From Uloborus plumipes (lineage: Eukaryota > Arthropoda > Arachnida > Araneae > Uloboridae): 64,000 nucleotides of DNA. Below are positions 32,120 to 46,202 of this stretch, in pieces. Below the pieces are notes generated by a model that was given only the letters and a program-made list of their open reading frames with translations, was not told where the DNA came from and did no database searches. Position numbers and translations under genes: made by a program. Position 1 is the first letter of the stretch, and the number at the start of each line of letters is the position of its first letter. The DNA is taken from positions 21,302-85,301 of the forward strand of contig JAXGGA010004709.1 of NCBI GenBank assembly GCA_038373865.1, in the 5' to 3' direction.

Positions 32120-35100
32120 CTGAAAGAAATTTTGAAAAATGCATTTGCATATATTAGTAGCCTTTAATACTAATCATGCTAATGCAATTCAGAAAAGAAT
32201 GTAAGAAATCAGCAAGAAGTGGTTTTATTGCTTAAATTTGTGAGGTGGTTTTAGATGTTCTGTAATGAAAAGATGTTACGGGGCATATCTTGTTGTTAAT
32301 AATTTTAATTAGAAATATTATTTTTTTTTAGAATTTCAAATCTGACGAAAATGTGATTACCAGAAATATCTTGGAAAATCCGTTACCACCGATGAGTCTT
32401 TACTTGAAAGGGAACAATGCGATTAATAATGTCTAATGAGCTTAACCGTGGAGAAAAAAATACAAAAGGTATATATAGACATGTTTATAATAAAACTGGG
32501 ATTGTTTAAGTAATATTTTAAATCCAAAAACAAATAAATTGCGAGATACAATAGATTTTCTTTCACAGACTGAGAACCTGCATCATGACTTTTATGATAA
32601 AAGGGCTCTTTGTACAAACTACTAGAGAGTTGATTTCTATTCCCTTTCCGTTGTCTTTTTTCACAATTGATTATGCTTTAGCCAAAGTTTCCACGCTCGT
32701 TTAATTTATATATACACATACACACGCACAAAAAAAATCTTCAAACTATCATGTTTTTACATGCAATATTGTATTGCCAACTGTTCATCATGTTTTTTTT
32801 TCTTACCAAAATACGGATTTTTTAAAGAATGATTTTAGAATAAAATCACAAAAATTAAAATATTTAGCGTCCCCCAAAAGGGTCATATAAAAAAGTATGT
32901 TTTTCAGTTTTCCCATTAGCAAGCTGATAATCGCCAACTTTCTCACTATACCTCTACTGTAACCTTTTATGAAATATACAGCAGCCTAGGACCGTATTAC
33001 AGTTGTCGGAATCCTGGGTTTAAAGCCATTTGGGACTTTCCTGAGAGTCTTCAAGTTCTGCACTGCTAGGTAAACCGCCGCTGTTACCTCCAGTAAAATC
33101 AATAATCAGTGATCGACTTACAACTCTCGAGACCCTGTGCTCAAAATTATTTCAAGGTTCTGTAAGAGAGTCGCCAAATTTCACACTGTTTGTTGTACTT
33201 CTGCTATAACCTCTTGTGAAATAGACAATAGTCAGGAATGACTTACAGCTCTTGAAGCCCTAGGCACAAATATATCTGGTGGTTCAAAGAAAGAGAGTCG
33301 TCAAGTTTGAGTTTCATCCTGTTTGGTGCACCTCCGTTGTAATCTCTCATGAAATAGACCAGTGTTTCCGAACCTTTTGGAGCTCATCGCTCCCTTCAAG
33401 ACGCTGACTGGTACCTATCGCCCCACCCCTTCTTCCTCGAAAAAAAAAAAAAAAACAATAAATTGGCGCAATTGAACAACGATATGATTATAAATATAGC
33501 TACCTAACTTTAATTTGGGAAGTAAAATGTACGCAATAAAGTAATTATAACCAATCACTTTTAAGCTAAAAATACAAAAAGTAAATAAAATACCTTTAAC
33601 TTTTTTTGCTTTACAAAGTGAACCAATAAGCATTTGAAGGGTAGCATTTAACTGAAATCATCGACATACTTTTCAAAAAACAGAAGTACATTTTTCAAGA
33701 AATTATTTGCTTTTCCATACTGGAATTTGAGGGAATTAAAATCATTGAAACTAAAAACTTGAAGGAAAATAAATTTAAAATCTGAAAATTTAAAAAATTG
33801 ACAATAATGACAAAATACTTCTTTATGTTCATCCGAGGTGCAAGGAGAAAGCTCTTAAACTTCAATTTGTTTCTTTCTTAAGTTGTGATTAATTGTCTGA
33901 ACGCTGAACAGCCAGTTTAGTACATGTTTACAATTTCGATTTTTGCTACATTTTGATTACTACAGTTTTCTCTTCTAAATACCGATCGCCCCTAAAGAGC
34001 TTATCGCCCCTTTGATGAGTCAAATCGCCCCTTTGGGGCGATCGCCCCCCAGGTTGGGAACCACTGAAATAGACAATAACCAAGGACTGACTTACAGCTT
34101 TCGGGGCTCTGCTCTAAGCTATTTGGGAGTTTGGTAGGAGAGTCGTTTATTTTTACACGATTTGTTGTACTAAGACGTGTGTATGGGGAAGGGGGTGGGT
34201 AATAAAGCGTGACTCCGTGTGGGGGGGGGGGGTAATAAAGCTGCTAGGCTCATAAATGGCTTTTTTCCCATAAATGGACACAAAGCCTTTTTAGAACCCC
34301 TAAGAAAGTCGATATGTCTTTGCTGCCGTGCATGGTTAAAATCGTAATTTTAAAACAGCTTTGAGGACGATACCAAATCGTTAACGGCCTGAATCTTCAT
34401 GCATTATGAAGAAATTTAAGTCAAAGGTTAACTAAGCTAAAATATGAAAATACTATTTTATAGTGTTTTTAAAAAGCACGAGATGTAAAAATTGTAGTAA
34501 GAAACTATATGTTTGTATTAAGTTATTTTACGGCATATGTAATTTGGTGACCCCTTATAAGTTGGGGTTCTGGACACACAACCTCATCTCCCTCCTGTAA
34601 ATCACTACCTGACCAGATCTTGGGCTTGAAGAACCATACTATGCACATTCAATTTTCTGCTTTTAATTAAAGCTTGAGGAACTTTTCCTCTAAAAGAACT
34701 TTGCGCGGTTAATTTTAAGAGTTCGGATGTTTTGCAAATTTAAAATGAAAAATCTAAAGTACATGCTCACCATCATGTTCATCGTCAGTGAACTCGTATC
34801 GTCGTAGTAACTTGATTGTGCTACTGATTTCTTGAAGCTGCAAAATAAGATTTTTTGATGCTGTAAGAAATTAATAAAATAAGACAGGATTTGTCAAGCC
34901 ATAAACTAGTAGGGGATTGTGGAGTAAAGTGAAATAACGTGGCAAGTGAAAGGGTAATATACACTGCGATGCAAAAGTTTAGACAAAATGCAAATATATG
35001 AATAGAAAGAAAACTACTCGGCAAAATGCTTTCAAATTTCCACTGCAAGTAGATAATATGGTCCCAAATACATGTCTGGAGTTTTGAAAAATATAACCGA

Positions 35101-38100
35101 AAGGAAAATCGGAAATTGCAAAAGACATTTTTTTCATTGCTGCAAAAGTTTAGACAAAAGTCATTTTATGCAAATATCCTTTGAAATGTGATTTAGACTT
35201 ACGTATTGATCAAAAATGCCAAGAAAAACTATATTTCTTAAGGATGAAGGAATTGAAAAAAAAAACGGCTTGAACTGACGATTCGCCCCTTAATCCTACA
35301 AAATTTCAACTTCAGTCAAAAACAGCACGTGACAGCATAAGTAGATGAGCAACTGAATCGGGATGCATAAAAAAAGCAAGGAATTGTGCTTGAACCTTTT
35401 CGGGAATAGCTTCCGAAATAAGCCAAATTTTAATGGGAAAAGCAGCACATGTATCATCGTGACTAAAAAATGAATGTTACTTTCTCTGATGAAAATTATT
35501 TAAATTTGAATTGCCTTGATGGATTATAACTCTATTAGCGTGACTTCAGAAAAGATCCGATGAGCATATGCTGTGCTGCTTTGACTATTAAAATTTAGCT
35601 TCTTTGGGACACTGTGTCTGAAAAGACTCACACACAATTCTTTGTTATTTTATGCATCCGGATTGAGTTGTTCATCTACTTATGCTGTCACATGCTTTTT
35701 TTGACCCAAGTTGAAGTTTTGTTGGATTAAAGGGCTAATCGTCAGTTCGAGCCGTTTTTTCAATTCCTCCATCCTTAAGAAATGTAGTTTTTCTTGGCAT
35801 TTTTGATCAATACGTATGTCTAAATTTGCTCTCCACGAAATAAAAAACAATGTACTAGCATACTAGGACCGATTTAAAAGACTAAAAATTAACAAAGTGC
35901 GTTCAATTTCAACCTTAGGTTTTCAAACTTTTTCATCTTCTTTACACGAGAACTACAGAGATTTTAAGATTTTGATTATTCATTGAGCGTTCTCTGCACT
36001 TTATAGTTGAAGAAAAAAGTCACGCCTTACCTCCACCAATCACATTTCAAAGGATATTTGCATGAAATCTGACTTTTGTCTAAACTTTTGCAGCAAAGAA
36101 AAAAAATGTCTTTTGCAATTTCCGATTTTCCTTTCGGTTATATTTTTCAAAACTCCAAACACGTATTTGGGACCATATTGTCTACCTGCAGTAGAAATTT
36201 GAAAGCATTTCGACGAGTAGTTTTCTTGTTAATCATTTATCTAAACTTTTGCATCGCAGTGTATCTCCAAAGTTTGCTGTCCCACATATCTAGTAATATT
36301 TTAACTAAGTTCCTAAACACATGGTTGATTCCAGTCAAAGAATAAAAGGCTCTCAAGATTGACGAAAAAAAGACATTTAATAAAATTTGATACACATATT
36401 GCAGTATTTATGATTTAATTAAAATATTTTTGTTTTAATAAAATGATAAAGTTCTTATAATCATCATTTTAAATATTAATTGATATCAAATCATATCCAG
36501 TGCAGTGCTTATTTAGTTCATGTTTGGCATGTTTTGATTTTAAAGGTTAAATACAATTTGTCAAGTGCACGCTGTGCTAAGTGGATGGGGCAAAGTGAAA
36601 CAGTTTATTTCGCTTACTTATTGGTTCATTTATTAAATCACGTACGTATTTCTTTATTTATTCATTTATTTACATTCCTTTACTTATTAATTCACTTATT
36701 TTCTTATTTAATCTCTATTTTATATTTTCAATTATTATTTTTCATTTTAGATTAATTGGTTCATTTATTTATTTTTTCATTATCACTTAAGTTTTTTTAT
36801 TCACTTACGCATTTATTTCATGAAAAATATTTTAAATCATCAAATAGAAAATATCTTATTATAAAAATATTTATCTTCCCCTTGCCCCACAGTTTTTCGA
36901 AACCAAGATTTTCCCCCTTTTCTTTTGAATTAACAGAATTCAACGGTAGTTGCAAAACAAAATTCATTTTCTTTCTTTACGTAAAATTATGTTCAGAAGA
37001 AATTTTCTAATTTTTCATTTTGAAACAGGTAAGTCTATTTTAATTATTTCACTTTGGATTACAATACCCTACATTTCATTTACAAGTTTTAACAGAAGCG
37101 TTATTTAAAAATGAGACTTGGTTTTTTACGTTTAGATTGTAACTGGTTACTTGCAATCTCTTAGTTAAAAGATTAGGAAAGCTGTTGGTGTAGAGGTTCT
37201 TACACTTATCAACTTAATGTGTGTAGTGAGATTATTATTCTACATCAACCTTTTGGGGATACAACTAGGACACTACCATTTACCCCATAGTCTTTGGAGT
37301 CATGATTAATTTCGCAAACAAACCTTCATAAAATAAAGTCTTCAATAACTAGTCACCCTTAGAGGTTTATTCTGTAACACAAAGCAAAAAACTTAATTTC
37401 TCAATTCATTCAGAATAAAGGCAAGAGTCTAGACTGCAAAAAATGAACTGTTGTTTGTACAGTATAAAACTAGCAGCAGAGGTTCCAGTTTAAAACTGTA
37501 AAATGCACGGTAATTAATTGTAAAATTAGCAATTTTGCAGTTTAGTATGGTAAAAGTAGAAATTTTACAATTTATTAGTGTAAAATTAGCAATTTTTAGT
37601 TTATTACTATAAGATTAGCTGTATTTTACGGCAAAAACAACATTCATTTTTTTAGTGTAGAGTTGAAACATTTAAATTGTGTTTCCTTTATCATCAGTGA
37701 TCACTTACATGTTACTAATTTAAATTAAATTCAAATTTCTGTAACATGAAACAATTTTCATGTAACTATTCGAAGATTATCCTAAATTGCTGTGCGTGAC
37801 TCAATGAAAGACATTAATACTTACGTTTTGTATTTGATGAAGATGTAAACTGAGAATAGTATGAAAGGGATTATCATTGTGGAGAGAATAATGAGTGCTA
37901 TTTTCATGCTGCCAGCTTCAGCTGAAATAAAATAGAAAATGAGTAAACTATCGCATGTTTCATCCTTAAAAAAAAAACTTTGATAAAATCCTGTAAAAAA
38001 AATTCGAAATGTTTCTGGAAAGTTATGGTGAGCTAGAGCGCCTGATTTTGCCAGGAACATATCTGAGAAAAGAAGAAAAAAAAACCCAGAAAGACAGGAA

Positions 38101-41100
38101 AGTTTTCTTCTCAAACTCTATGATATTTCTGAAATTAACCCGGAATATTTCTTGAAAATTCAAAAATCGTCCCAAAAATTCTATTTCTGCTTTTAGAATA
38201 AATCAGGAAATCTTCCGAAAAAACTTAGTTATGTTTATGCAAAAACTTTTGGTACCCTCCTAACAAGAGAACTCCAGTAACAAACCCCGAATATGTCATA
38301 CTGTCCTACTATTCTTGCAAATATTGCGATTTAGGAAAGTAGCAGCAGAATTGAGGACAAAACCACCTAACTCAGTGAGAAATCTGCATTCACGAAACTT
38401 GTTGCGATATAGAAAGTTTTTAAGTTTACACACATTTTGATAAGATTCTTAATAACAGACGTTTTAATTTTCGTGAATCAACTAAGATTGTGAAGCAATC
38501 TTTGGGCTGACCAGGTACAGCAAACAGGGGACAAAGTCCCTAAGTTGTGTAAAGAATTATCAAATTTAATACAGTTTGATGTTTTTCTTCAAATGTATCT
38601 CAATTAAAAAATAAAGAAAATCTTCTAACACATTCGTATCAGAGTTTAATTTCAAAAATTAACCCATTTTTGAACCTAGACCTATTTTATTCGAGCTTAA
38701 GTGTTCTCACTCCTGCTTAGGCCTGGCATCAATGGTTCTTTTAGTAATAAGGACAAAAATATTTAAAATCATAGCCTAAAAAGAATACAAAACTCAGAAC
38801 ACTTTTTTTTTAAAGTTTCAACTAGTACGTTAGTATAACGGCCTATTCTCATAACAACCAATCTGCCCGAATGAAGTGGTTTTTCGGATGTGAGAATTCG
38901 GAAATTTTCGATCATTCGCACTAGCTCCGTCCGAAAGTCACGTGACGGTATTCCCCCACTAATTACAAAACGCGCGCACCTGGCGAGAGCCAATGAAGTC
39001 GCTACCGAAAAACCGGTCTGCTCTCGGCCCCGACAACATCCAGCATTCTAGAACGGCGACGGAAGCCGATGGTTCGGCGTGCTGTCATGACAACGGATTT
39101 CGAAAACCAGTTTCGCTGCGAAAAATTCGGTTCGAACAGGCTTATCGGTCGTTATGTGAATAGGCCTTAAGTCTTAACAGCACTAATAGCATTAAATATA
39201 TGAATTTCAAAATTTCAAGAAATAGTTTCTTACCTGTCGGAGGTGCGTGCATAGGTTGATCGCAATATTTACCAATGTATCCTGCGTCACATCTAAATTA
39301 AAAAAAAAAAAGCAAATATTTGCACTTCAACATTGTATGATTACATTAAAAATTTGATGGTCGGTATGCTGCCCAAAAACATAACTTCAAAACCTCAAAA
39401 TGGTATAGTCTGGCTTTAATAACTTGCCATTCTATCGACTAAAGCTTTAAGGATATTATTTGCTATAATAGGGAAGGGAGGGGGGAGATGTAAAGCAGTT
39501 ACATTTTTTTCAAAACTTCGATTTTACGTAGTCGAAAACGATTACTCTGGGCTGCACTCAAAAGTTTTACGAGCAGTAAGCAGTTAAATATTGTATATTT
39601 CGAAGCGACATAAACGAATTTGATGTGTAAAATGTTTACTTAGCTATAATTACCACGATAAACAGGAATTAATTTTATGATAAGGGAAAGTTCTGCAATT
39701 GTTGTTACTTTGCGTTTCAACCAACTAATATATCAAAAGCTAGTATATAGTATGTTGTTCAAAATATATTTTGGGAATCACATTTCGAGTTCTTTCTAAA
39801 TAATGGTGGCGGTGTACTGCCACTAAGGCGGTGTGCTTCCACTAAGCGCTTCCATCAAGGCATTTCAGCAATAGAAAACATCATTATAGATTCCCAGAAG
39901 TACGAGGGTTGAATGAAAAGGAATGCCTCCATTTTCATTACTTGACTTTGGATGGGAATATTTTAGTAAATCGAACGCTTAAATAATCCTTAGAATGCAA
40001 TCTTAAATTACCAATATTCATTTTTCCACATAATCGACAGACAAGTGGATACATTTTCTCCAATGGTGAACCAGTTTTCTGAAGCCGTCACGGAAGAAGT
40101 CGGTCTTCTCTCTTCTTTTCGCAACTCTGTTTCCGTAACCACAGCCTCACAGTTCTCTCAACATCTGCATCAGAAGCAAAATAATGTCCCCGTAAATATT
40201 CTTTCATTATTGGGAACAGATGGAAGTCAGACGGTGCTAAAACTTTTTGCTTGTGATACTCGTTGGTTGCTGTCACAGGACGTCCAACTCTTTGTTTGTC
40301 ACTCAAATCAGATGTTCTCACCTAAACATCTTTAAACTTACTCGCCAAACGACACAGTACTCACATCAACATATTCACCATAAACAGCTTGCATTCTCTG
40401 ATGAATCTCCTTTGGGGTGACAACTTCTGCTGTCAACAATTCTATGACTGTGTAGTATGTTTTGATAGTGTAGTATGTTTTGATAGTGTAGTATGTTTTG
40501 ATAAAATAAACTTTCACAAAGTTTACAAACACAATATTTATTCTAACTTTTCTCATTCCATTCTATCATATCATCGCGATCTCGTTTTTCGTCTCCAATG
40601 GCAACCAACCAGAAGAAGTAGAAGTCATTATTATGGCACGATACTAGAGCCAGTTCATGTAGATGAGAGGAGAGACCTGAACGAACTCTACACCCCCCAC
40701 ATAAGATTGATGTGTCACTCTTATGAAACTCAATCTTAAATAAGGCGAGAGATGGCATCTGCGTGAGGCATTTGGCTTAAAATGTATCTTATATGCACCT
40801 ACTTTAGCTATTTTCACATTCCCAGTAAAGACAAACTGATGCTCCTCCAGTAGATTTAAGAGCTGTTCTTTCTTTACACAATCCAAATGCTTCAAATCTG
40901 CTTTGTCGATTATTTTTTTAGCTGTAGAACTTGATAAGCCAGCTGTTGGGTATATCGTTTCGAATGCGAGCTCATCTTTAACAATTACTTCAATCGCAAG
41001 AGTACGAGGATAGTATTTCCTTATTTTATTGACGTGAACGCGTCTCACACTTTCGTCCGGCAATTTAACTCTGTAAGAATGAGGAGGGTGGTGCTCAACT

Positions 41101-44100
41101 ATTTCCCCTGGTCCGGCCCAACGGGCGTAAATGTTATTACTGCTGTCAGGAATAAGCAAAACAACTTTTTCTAGCAGGTTGAAATGCCTTACAGATGACC
41201 TTCTGTTAAAATAATCTGCGTACGCCTTTTGTTTTTGGGCAGCAGTGAATGATGCACTTTCTGCAGATTTCTCCATTTTAATTTTCATTTCTTGGAGATA
41301 CTCGGCAACTGGTTGGGAAATGTTTCTTGGAAGATGTATTTCACCTGCCCATGGCGATTTGAGTATGGATAAAGGACCTCTAGCTTCTCTACTGTAGAGT
41401 AGTTTAAATGGTGATACGCCTGTAGTAGTATTTGGGACTTCACGATAAGAAAATAAGAGGAAAGGCAGTTGACGATCCCAATATCTACGATCTTCACGGA
41501 TGATATGATGAAGCATATCTTTCAGCACCCTATTCCGAAGTTCAACTAATCCATTACTGGCTGGATAACCTGGATTTGACAAACTGGGACTACCCCCAAT
41601 TCCTTTCGTGAATTCTTCAGTAAGAACAGATTTGAAATGTGTTGCTTGTTCACTGGCAATTATGTTTGGGATTCCAGTCCTTGAAAATATCGGCAGTAAC
41701 ACGTCACATGCAGACTTGGCTGTAAGCGGCGGAACTGCTTCAGGCCAACGAGTATGTTGATCCATCATAGTTAAAACATATTTATGCCCTCTGCTGGAAG
41801 GAGGATCAATTGGTCCAATGACATCAATATTAACTACTTCAAAAGGTAGCTCAGGACGACCTACTGGTGTTATTGGCGCCCTATCTCCAATTTTTTCTGC
41901 TTTCCGAAGCTGACACCCTTCACATGTCTGGACAAAAGTAGCAATTTCACTAGACATATTAGGCCAAAAGAAATTATACCTAATCCTTTCTTTGGTTTTC
42001 TTAACCCCCATATGTCCTCCGAAAACAGACTCATGAGCTAATTTCAAAACCACGCCCACTTTACATCGCGGTAACACTAGCTGCAATACTGGTTCACCAA
42101 GAATTTTATCCTTATGATAAATTAAGTCCTCGATTAGCGTAAAATTACCTTTGTTAAGCTTTAATTCGTCGCGAATCTTCACAAGAGAGCTACAATTATT
42201 CTGCTCATGTTTCAATTTATTTCTATCCAAGTTCAAATTAAAGTCATCTGAACCATCCTCAACACTAAACGTATTACTAATTTCCTGTTCTTCCTTTGGA
42301 GTTACTTCCATTTTTTCCTCTTCAAATTGCAAGCGTTGTAAGTCTTCTGCTTCCCCGGAAAGAAAGTTTTCCTCAGATGATGTGGGTTCGCTATTAATGG
42401 AACATAATGACTCATACAAAGAAGGTGGCATTAGCGCTTGCACATTTAATTTATCTGTGGTTGCAATTACGCATTCCATTGGGTGGTTCAAGAAAGAATC
42501 TTTTGTGAGAGTGACAACTGATTTTATTAATCGAGCCTCTATTTTTTCACCGAAAGCTGAACTCAAATAAATCGAACCGAATTCGTCATTACAAGTGTCA
42601 GAAAATATGTTGGAATTGCACACGAAAATTTGTGATCCAGAATCAAGTATACAATTTACTTCTTTCCCGTTAACGTAAACTGAAACGTACTTCAGAGGTT
42701 GAAGGGCAACTGGTGATTTTAAATATTCGGAATTTACTTTGGCAATAATTGAATCTTCCTTTCCCAATGAAGAGTACTTTTTCGCACAGTCCCGAGCTAA
42801 ATGGTTTTCCCCACAGATATAGCATTCTATTTTTCTGTTTTCTTCACGTCTTACTTGATTATGGGCTTGTCTAGGGATATTTCGTTGGTGATTTTGATTG
42901 TTAGAAGCTCTATAATTTGAATATACCTCAGAAAATGACTTTCCTTTTGAAGCAAAAAACATGTCGCATTCTCTTGCCATTTTAATAGGTTTGAACCAAC
43001 TTTCTTCCTGCTTTATATTTATATGTATGGCGGTTTCCTGATCAAGCGTTTGATATAATTTATCACTGACAATTAGTTCCTTTAAAGAATCAAAATCATT
43101 AACATTTCTTAAATTACAATAGTGATCCCAGCTAGTCGCAAGTCGCGAAGCAAATTGAACATGGGTCTCATCTTGCATGCGTCTTGCCCTTTGATAGTTC
43201 TGTAAGCAAATTAAGGGAGTTGGTTCAAATTCTCTCAGAACCATATTTTTTAATTTATTATAATCATTTATTTCCTCATCTTTTATATAAACTAAAATAT
43301 TTGCTGCCTTTTCTCCCAGTAAATTTAAAAGAATTTCTCCTTTAAATTCGTCTGGAACATGTTTAGTTTTGAAAGATCTTTCCAATGAAGAGAAAAATAG
43401 ATTCCAACCTTCTTGTTTCGCAGGAACGGGAATAGTTAGTGTTCGAACGCTATTAATGAAATTTTCCACAGAAATTTGCGTTACAGGTTCAAAATTAACT
43501 TGACGTAAATCCATATTCTCCACTTGATTTTCTAATTTAACTTTCTCTAAAGCTATTTTTTCTCGTTCAAGACTTATCTTTTCGAATTCTAACTTCGCAT
43601 TCGTTTTTTCTAATTCTAGATTCGCTTCAATTTTTATTTTTTCTAACTCACGCGTCTGTTGTGCATCCAATCGCACTTCCTCTTCTTTTGCTTTCCTACT
43701 CGACATCATAGAATTAAAATATTCTTCAACAAACTCCTCATCATTTTTATAGCAGTCACTATTTAAAATTAATTCTTTTAAATCTATAACTTTCATTTCT
43801 GGAGTAGTAATCAGTCCAATTTCTTCCGCGAGTAGCTTTAGTTCTTCTTTCCGAGCGCCTCGGAACATGGCTAAATTTATGTATTTCTCACAAGCAGTTA
43901 AACCAAATTAAATTTTAAATTCCACTCTGAAATTTTTAAAACAGCAAAAAGTTTGCCTACCTCGTAGTTCCCTTTGCTAAAGATGAAAGTTCGAATACGG
44001 TCGACACTGCGCCAGTGTAGTATGTTTTGATAAAATAAACTTTCACAAAGTTTACAAACACAATATTTATTCTAACTTTTCTCATTCCATTCTATCATAT

Positions 44101-44504
44101 CATCGCGATCTCGTTTTTTGTCTCCAATGGCAACCAACCAGAAGAAGTAGAAGTCATTATTATGGCACGATACTAGAGCCAGTTCATGTAGATGGGAGGA
44201 GAGACCTGAACGAACTCTACAGACTGCACGTTGCTTAAATCGCATTAACCGACCATCTGCGCAGGGTTCCATACTTTACACTCCAAAATCCCAACCGTTC
44301 AGTGCAAAGGCTTCTTACCAACTGGAACTGTAGAGGAGAGTTTTCGGAACAAGACAATGCCTGCCGTATACCAGTGCTGCATTTGTCGGGGAGTTACGAA
44401 CCATTAAAAAAGATACGCTTAGAGTCAATAATTAGGTAGATAAACGACAAAAAGGAAGGAATTAAGTTAACACACACACTGATACACCGACTTATATATA
44501 TATA

Positions 44505-44585
<81 letters not shown>

Positions 44586-46164
44586 CATAAACAAAGTAGT
44601 TGAAGAATCATATAGAACAGAAAGATAAACTTCACCACACATGTCAAAAGGCGCCTGTGGCAGCTCTTTGAAACTGGTAGCAGACATATTTTTAATTAGA
44701 AGTAAAAGACCTTGCGAAAAATCTGTTAAAAACGGAAGTAAAGATAAAATTCCCAAAAGACCCTGGGGCCTTCATCAGGGGGACCCCCCTAGGGTAGGGA
44801 AAAGTGGAGTGAGATGTTTCTAGCAAGTTGCAGGCAAAACGCCTAAAAAGATGCAACTTTTAGCCCCCGACATCTCACAAGCAAGCAGTAGGTCACTAGA
44901 AGTCCAATACATTTATGCATATACACGAGAGAATACAATTCAAAAGACACTATATATAATCAATAAAATTCAAATAGAACAGATGACATGAAATTACAAG
45001 AAATACAAAAACAAGAACTTTCAAACAACACTGTAAGAACTACCAACCTATGGCTTCTTCAATGCGCTACTGATAAGACTGTTGGTCAAATTCGCGGGGT
45101 AGCAGTTTTCAGTTAAAGTTACAATTAATTGTCTTATTGCTGAGTCTAGATTTGAATTATTGTTGCAAATTTTTTTGTATCGGGAAATTTGGGAGATGAT
45201 AATGTTCTTGAAAACCTTTTTACTTAGACAACTGTGAAAATGGATAAGTGAGTGCACTTTGAAGTTGAAATCTTTACGTTTGTCATACAGTGCTAGATTG
45301 ACATCTTTATCTTCTAATTTAATATAAATGTCGAGAAAAGAAGCAGTGTATACACTCCACTTTTCCCTACCCTAGGGGGGTCCCCCTGATGAAGGCCCCA
45401 GGGTCTTTTGGGAATTTTATCTTTACTTCCGTTTTTAAATTTTTGGCGTTTTGCCTGCAACTTGCTAGAAACATCTCACTCCACTTTTCCCTACCCTAGG
45501 GGGGTCCCCCTGATGAAGGCCCCAGGGTCTTTTGGGAATTTTATCTTTACTTCCGTTTTTAAACACTGCTTCTTTTCTCGACATTTATATTAAATTAGAA
45601 GATAAAGATGCCAATCTAGCACTGTATGACAAACGTAAAGATTTCAACTTCAAAGTGCACTCACTTATCCATTTTCACAGTTGTCTAAGTAAAAAGGTTT
45701 TCAAGAACATTATCATCTCCCAAATTTCCCGATACAAAAAAATTTGCAACAATAATTCAAATCTAGACTCAGCAATAAGACAATTAATTGTAACTTTAAC
45801 TGAAAACTGCTACCTCGCGAATTTGACCAACAGTCTTATCAGTAGCGCATTGAAGAAGCCATAGGTTGGTAGTTCTTACAGTGTTGTTTGAAAGTTCTTG
45901 TTTTTGTATTTCTTGTAATTTCATGTCATCTGTTCTATTTGAATTTTATTGATTATATATAGTGTCTTTTGAATTGTATTCTCTCGTGCATATGCATAAA
46001 TGTATTGGACTTCTAGTGACCTACTGCTCGCTTGTGAGATGTCGGGGGCTAAAAGTTGCATCTTTTTTGGCGTTTTGCCTGCAACTTGCTAGAAACATCT
46101 CACGGGAATTTTATCTTTACTTCCGTTTTTAACAGATTTTTCGCAAGGTCTTTTACTTCTAATG

Positions 46165-46202
<38 letters not shown>

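Larger units (their letters stand above)
40451..44221 (-). mobile_element. Ty3/gypsy-type LTR retrotransposon, RT/RNase H deleted
   Basis: The two LTRs start TG and end CA on the + strand. They are flanked by the 5-bp duplication GACTG (40446-40450, 44222-44226), with a primer-binding site and a polypurine tract in the right places. The 3771-bp element encodes gag, protease and integrase but only the first residues of reverse transcriptase. It would need another copy's enzymes to move. It lies in the intron between EGF-gene exons G and H, in the same orientation as the gene. Confidence 0.93.
39903..44350 (-). pseudogene. mariner remnant, split by an LTR element and internally deleted
   Basis: A mariner-like end CGAGGGTTGAATGAAAAGG follows TA at 39901-39902. 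On the minus strand the transposase starts at Met 44272 (MEPCADGRLMRFKQRAV) and continues across the LTR insertion at 40450 (IELLTAEVVTPKEIHQRMQ, VYGEYVDVSTVS). It then jumps through a frameshift and deletion to a C-terminal piece (LAPSDFHLFPIMKEYLRG ... ERTVRLWLRKQ). The first two catalytic residues are missing. The right terminus is not clear. Confidence 0.75.
44692..46165. mobile_element. inverted pair of reverse-transcriptase element fragments (Penelope-like?)
   Basis: 44692-45346 is the reverse complement of 45562-46165. Between them (45347-45561) lie two tandem copies of a segment containing GGGGTCCCCCTGATGAAGGC and GGAATTTTATCTTTACTTCC. Each arm carries the same C-terminal RT coding region and ends in the same GGCGTTTTGCCTGCAACTTG repeat, so direct repeats lie on both sides of the coding part, as in Penelope-like elements. 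The family call is tentative. Confidence 0.5.

Noticed and set aside
36480..37010. Two hydrophobic 84-91-codon frames
   Set aside because: They translate TTTATT-type simple sequence; the hydrophobicity comes from base composition.
42151..42570. 139-codon plus-strand frame
   Set aside because: Antisense shadow of the LTR-element polyprotein.
44492..44583. Assembly artefact at the TA repeat
   Set aside because: The repeat is interrupted at least once and the flanks are ordinary, so nothing in the sequence itself shows a misjoin, though length may be inaccurate.
45380..45545. Hammerhead-ribozyme-like core (CTGATGA plus a GGCCC/GGGTC stem) in the RT-element repeat
   Set aside because: The CTGATGA and stem II are present in three copies, but the required GAAA after stem II is absent (TTTTGGGAA instead), and no third helix is evident. 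It may be a degenerate hammerhead, but I cannot support a functional call.
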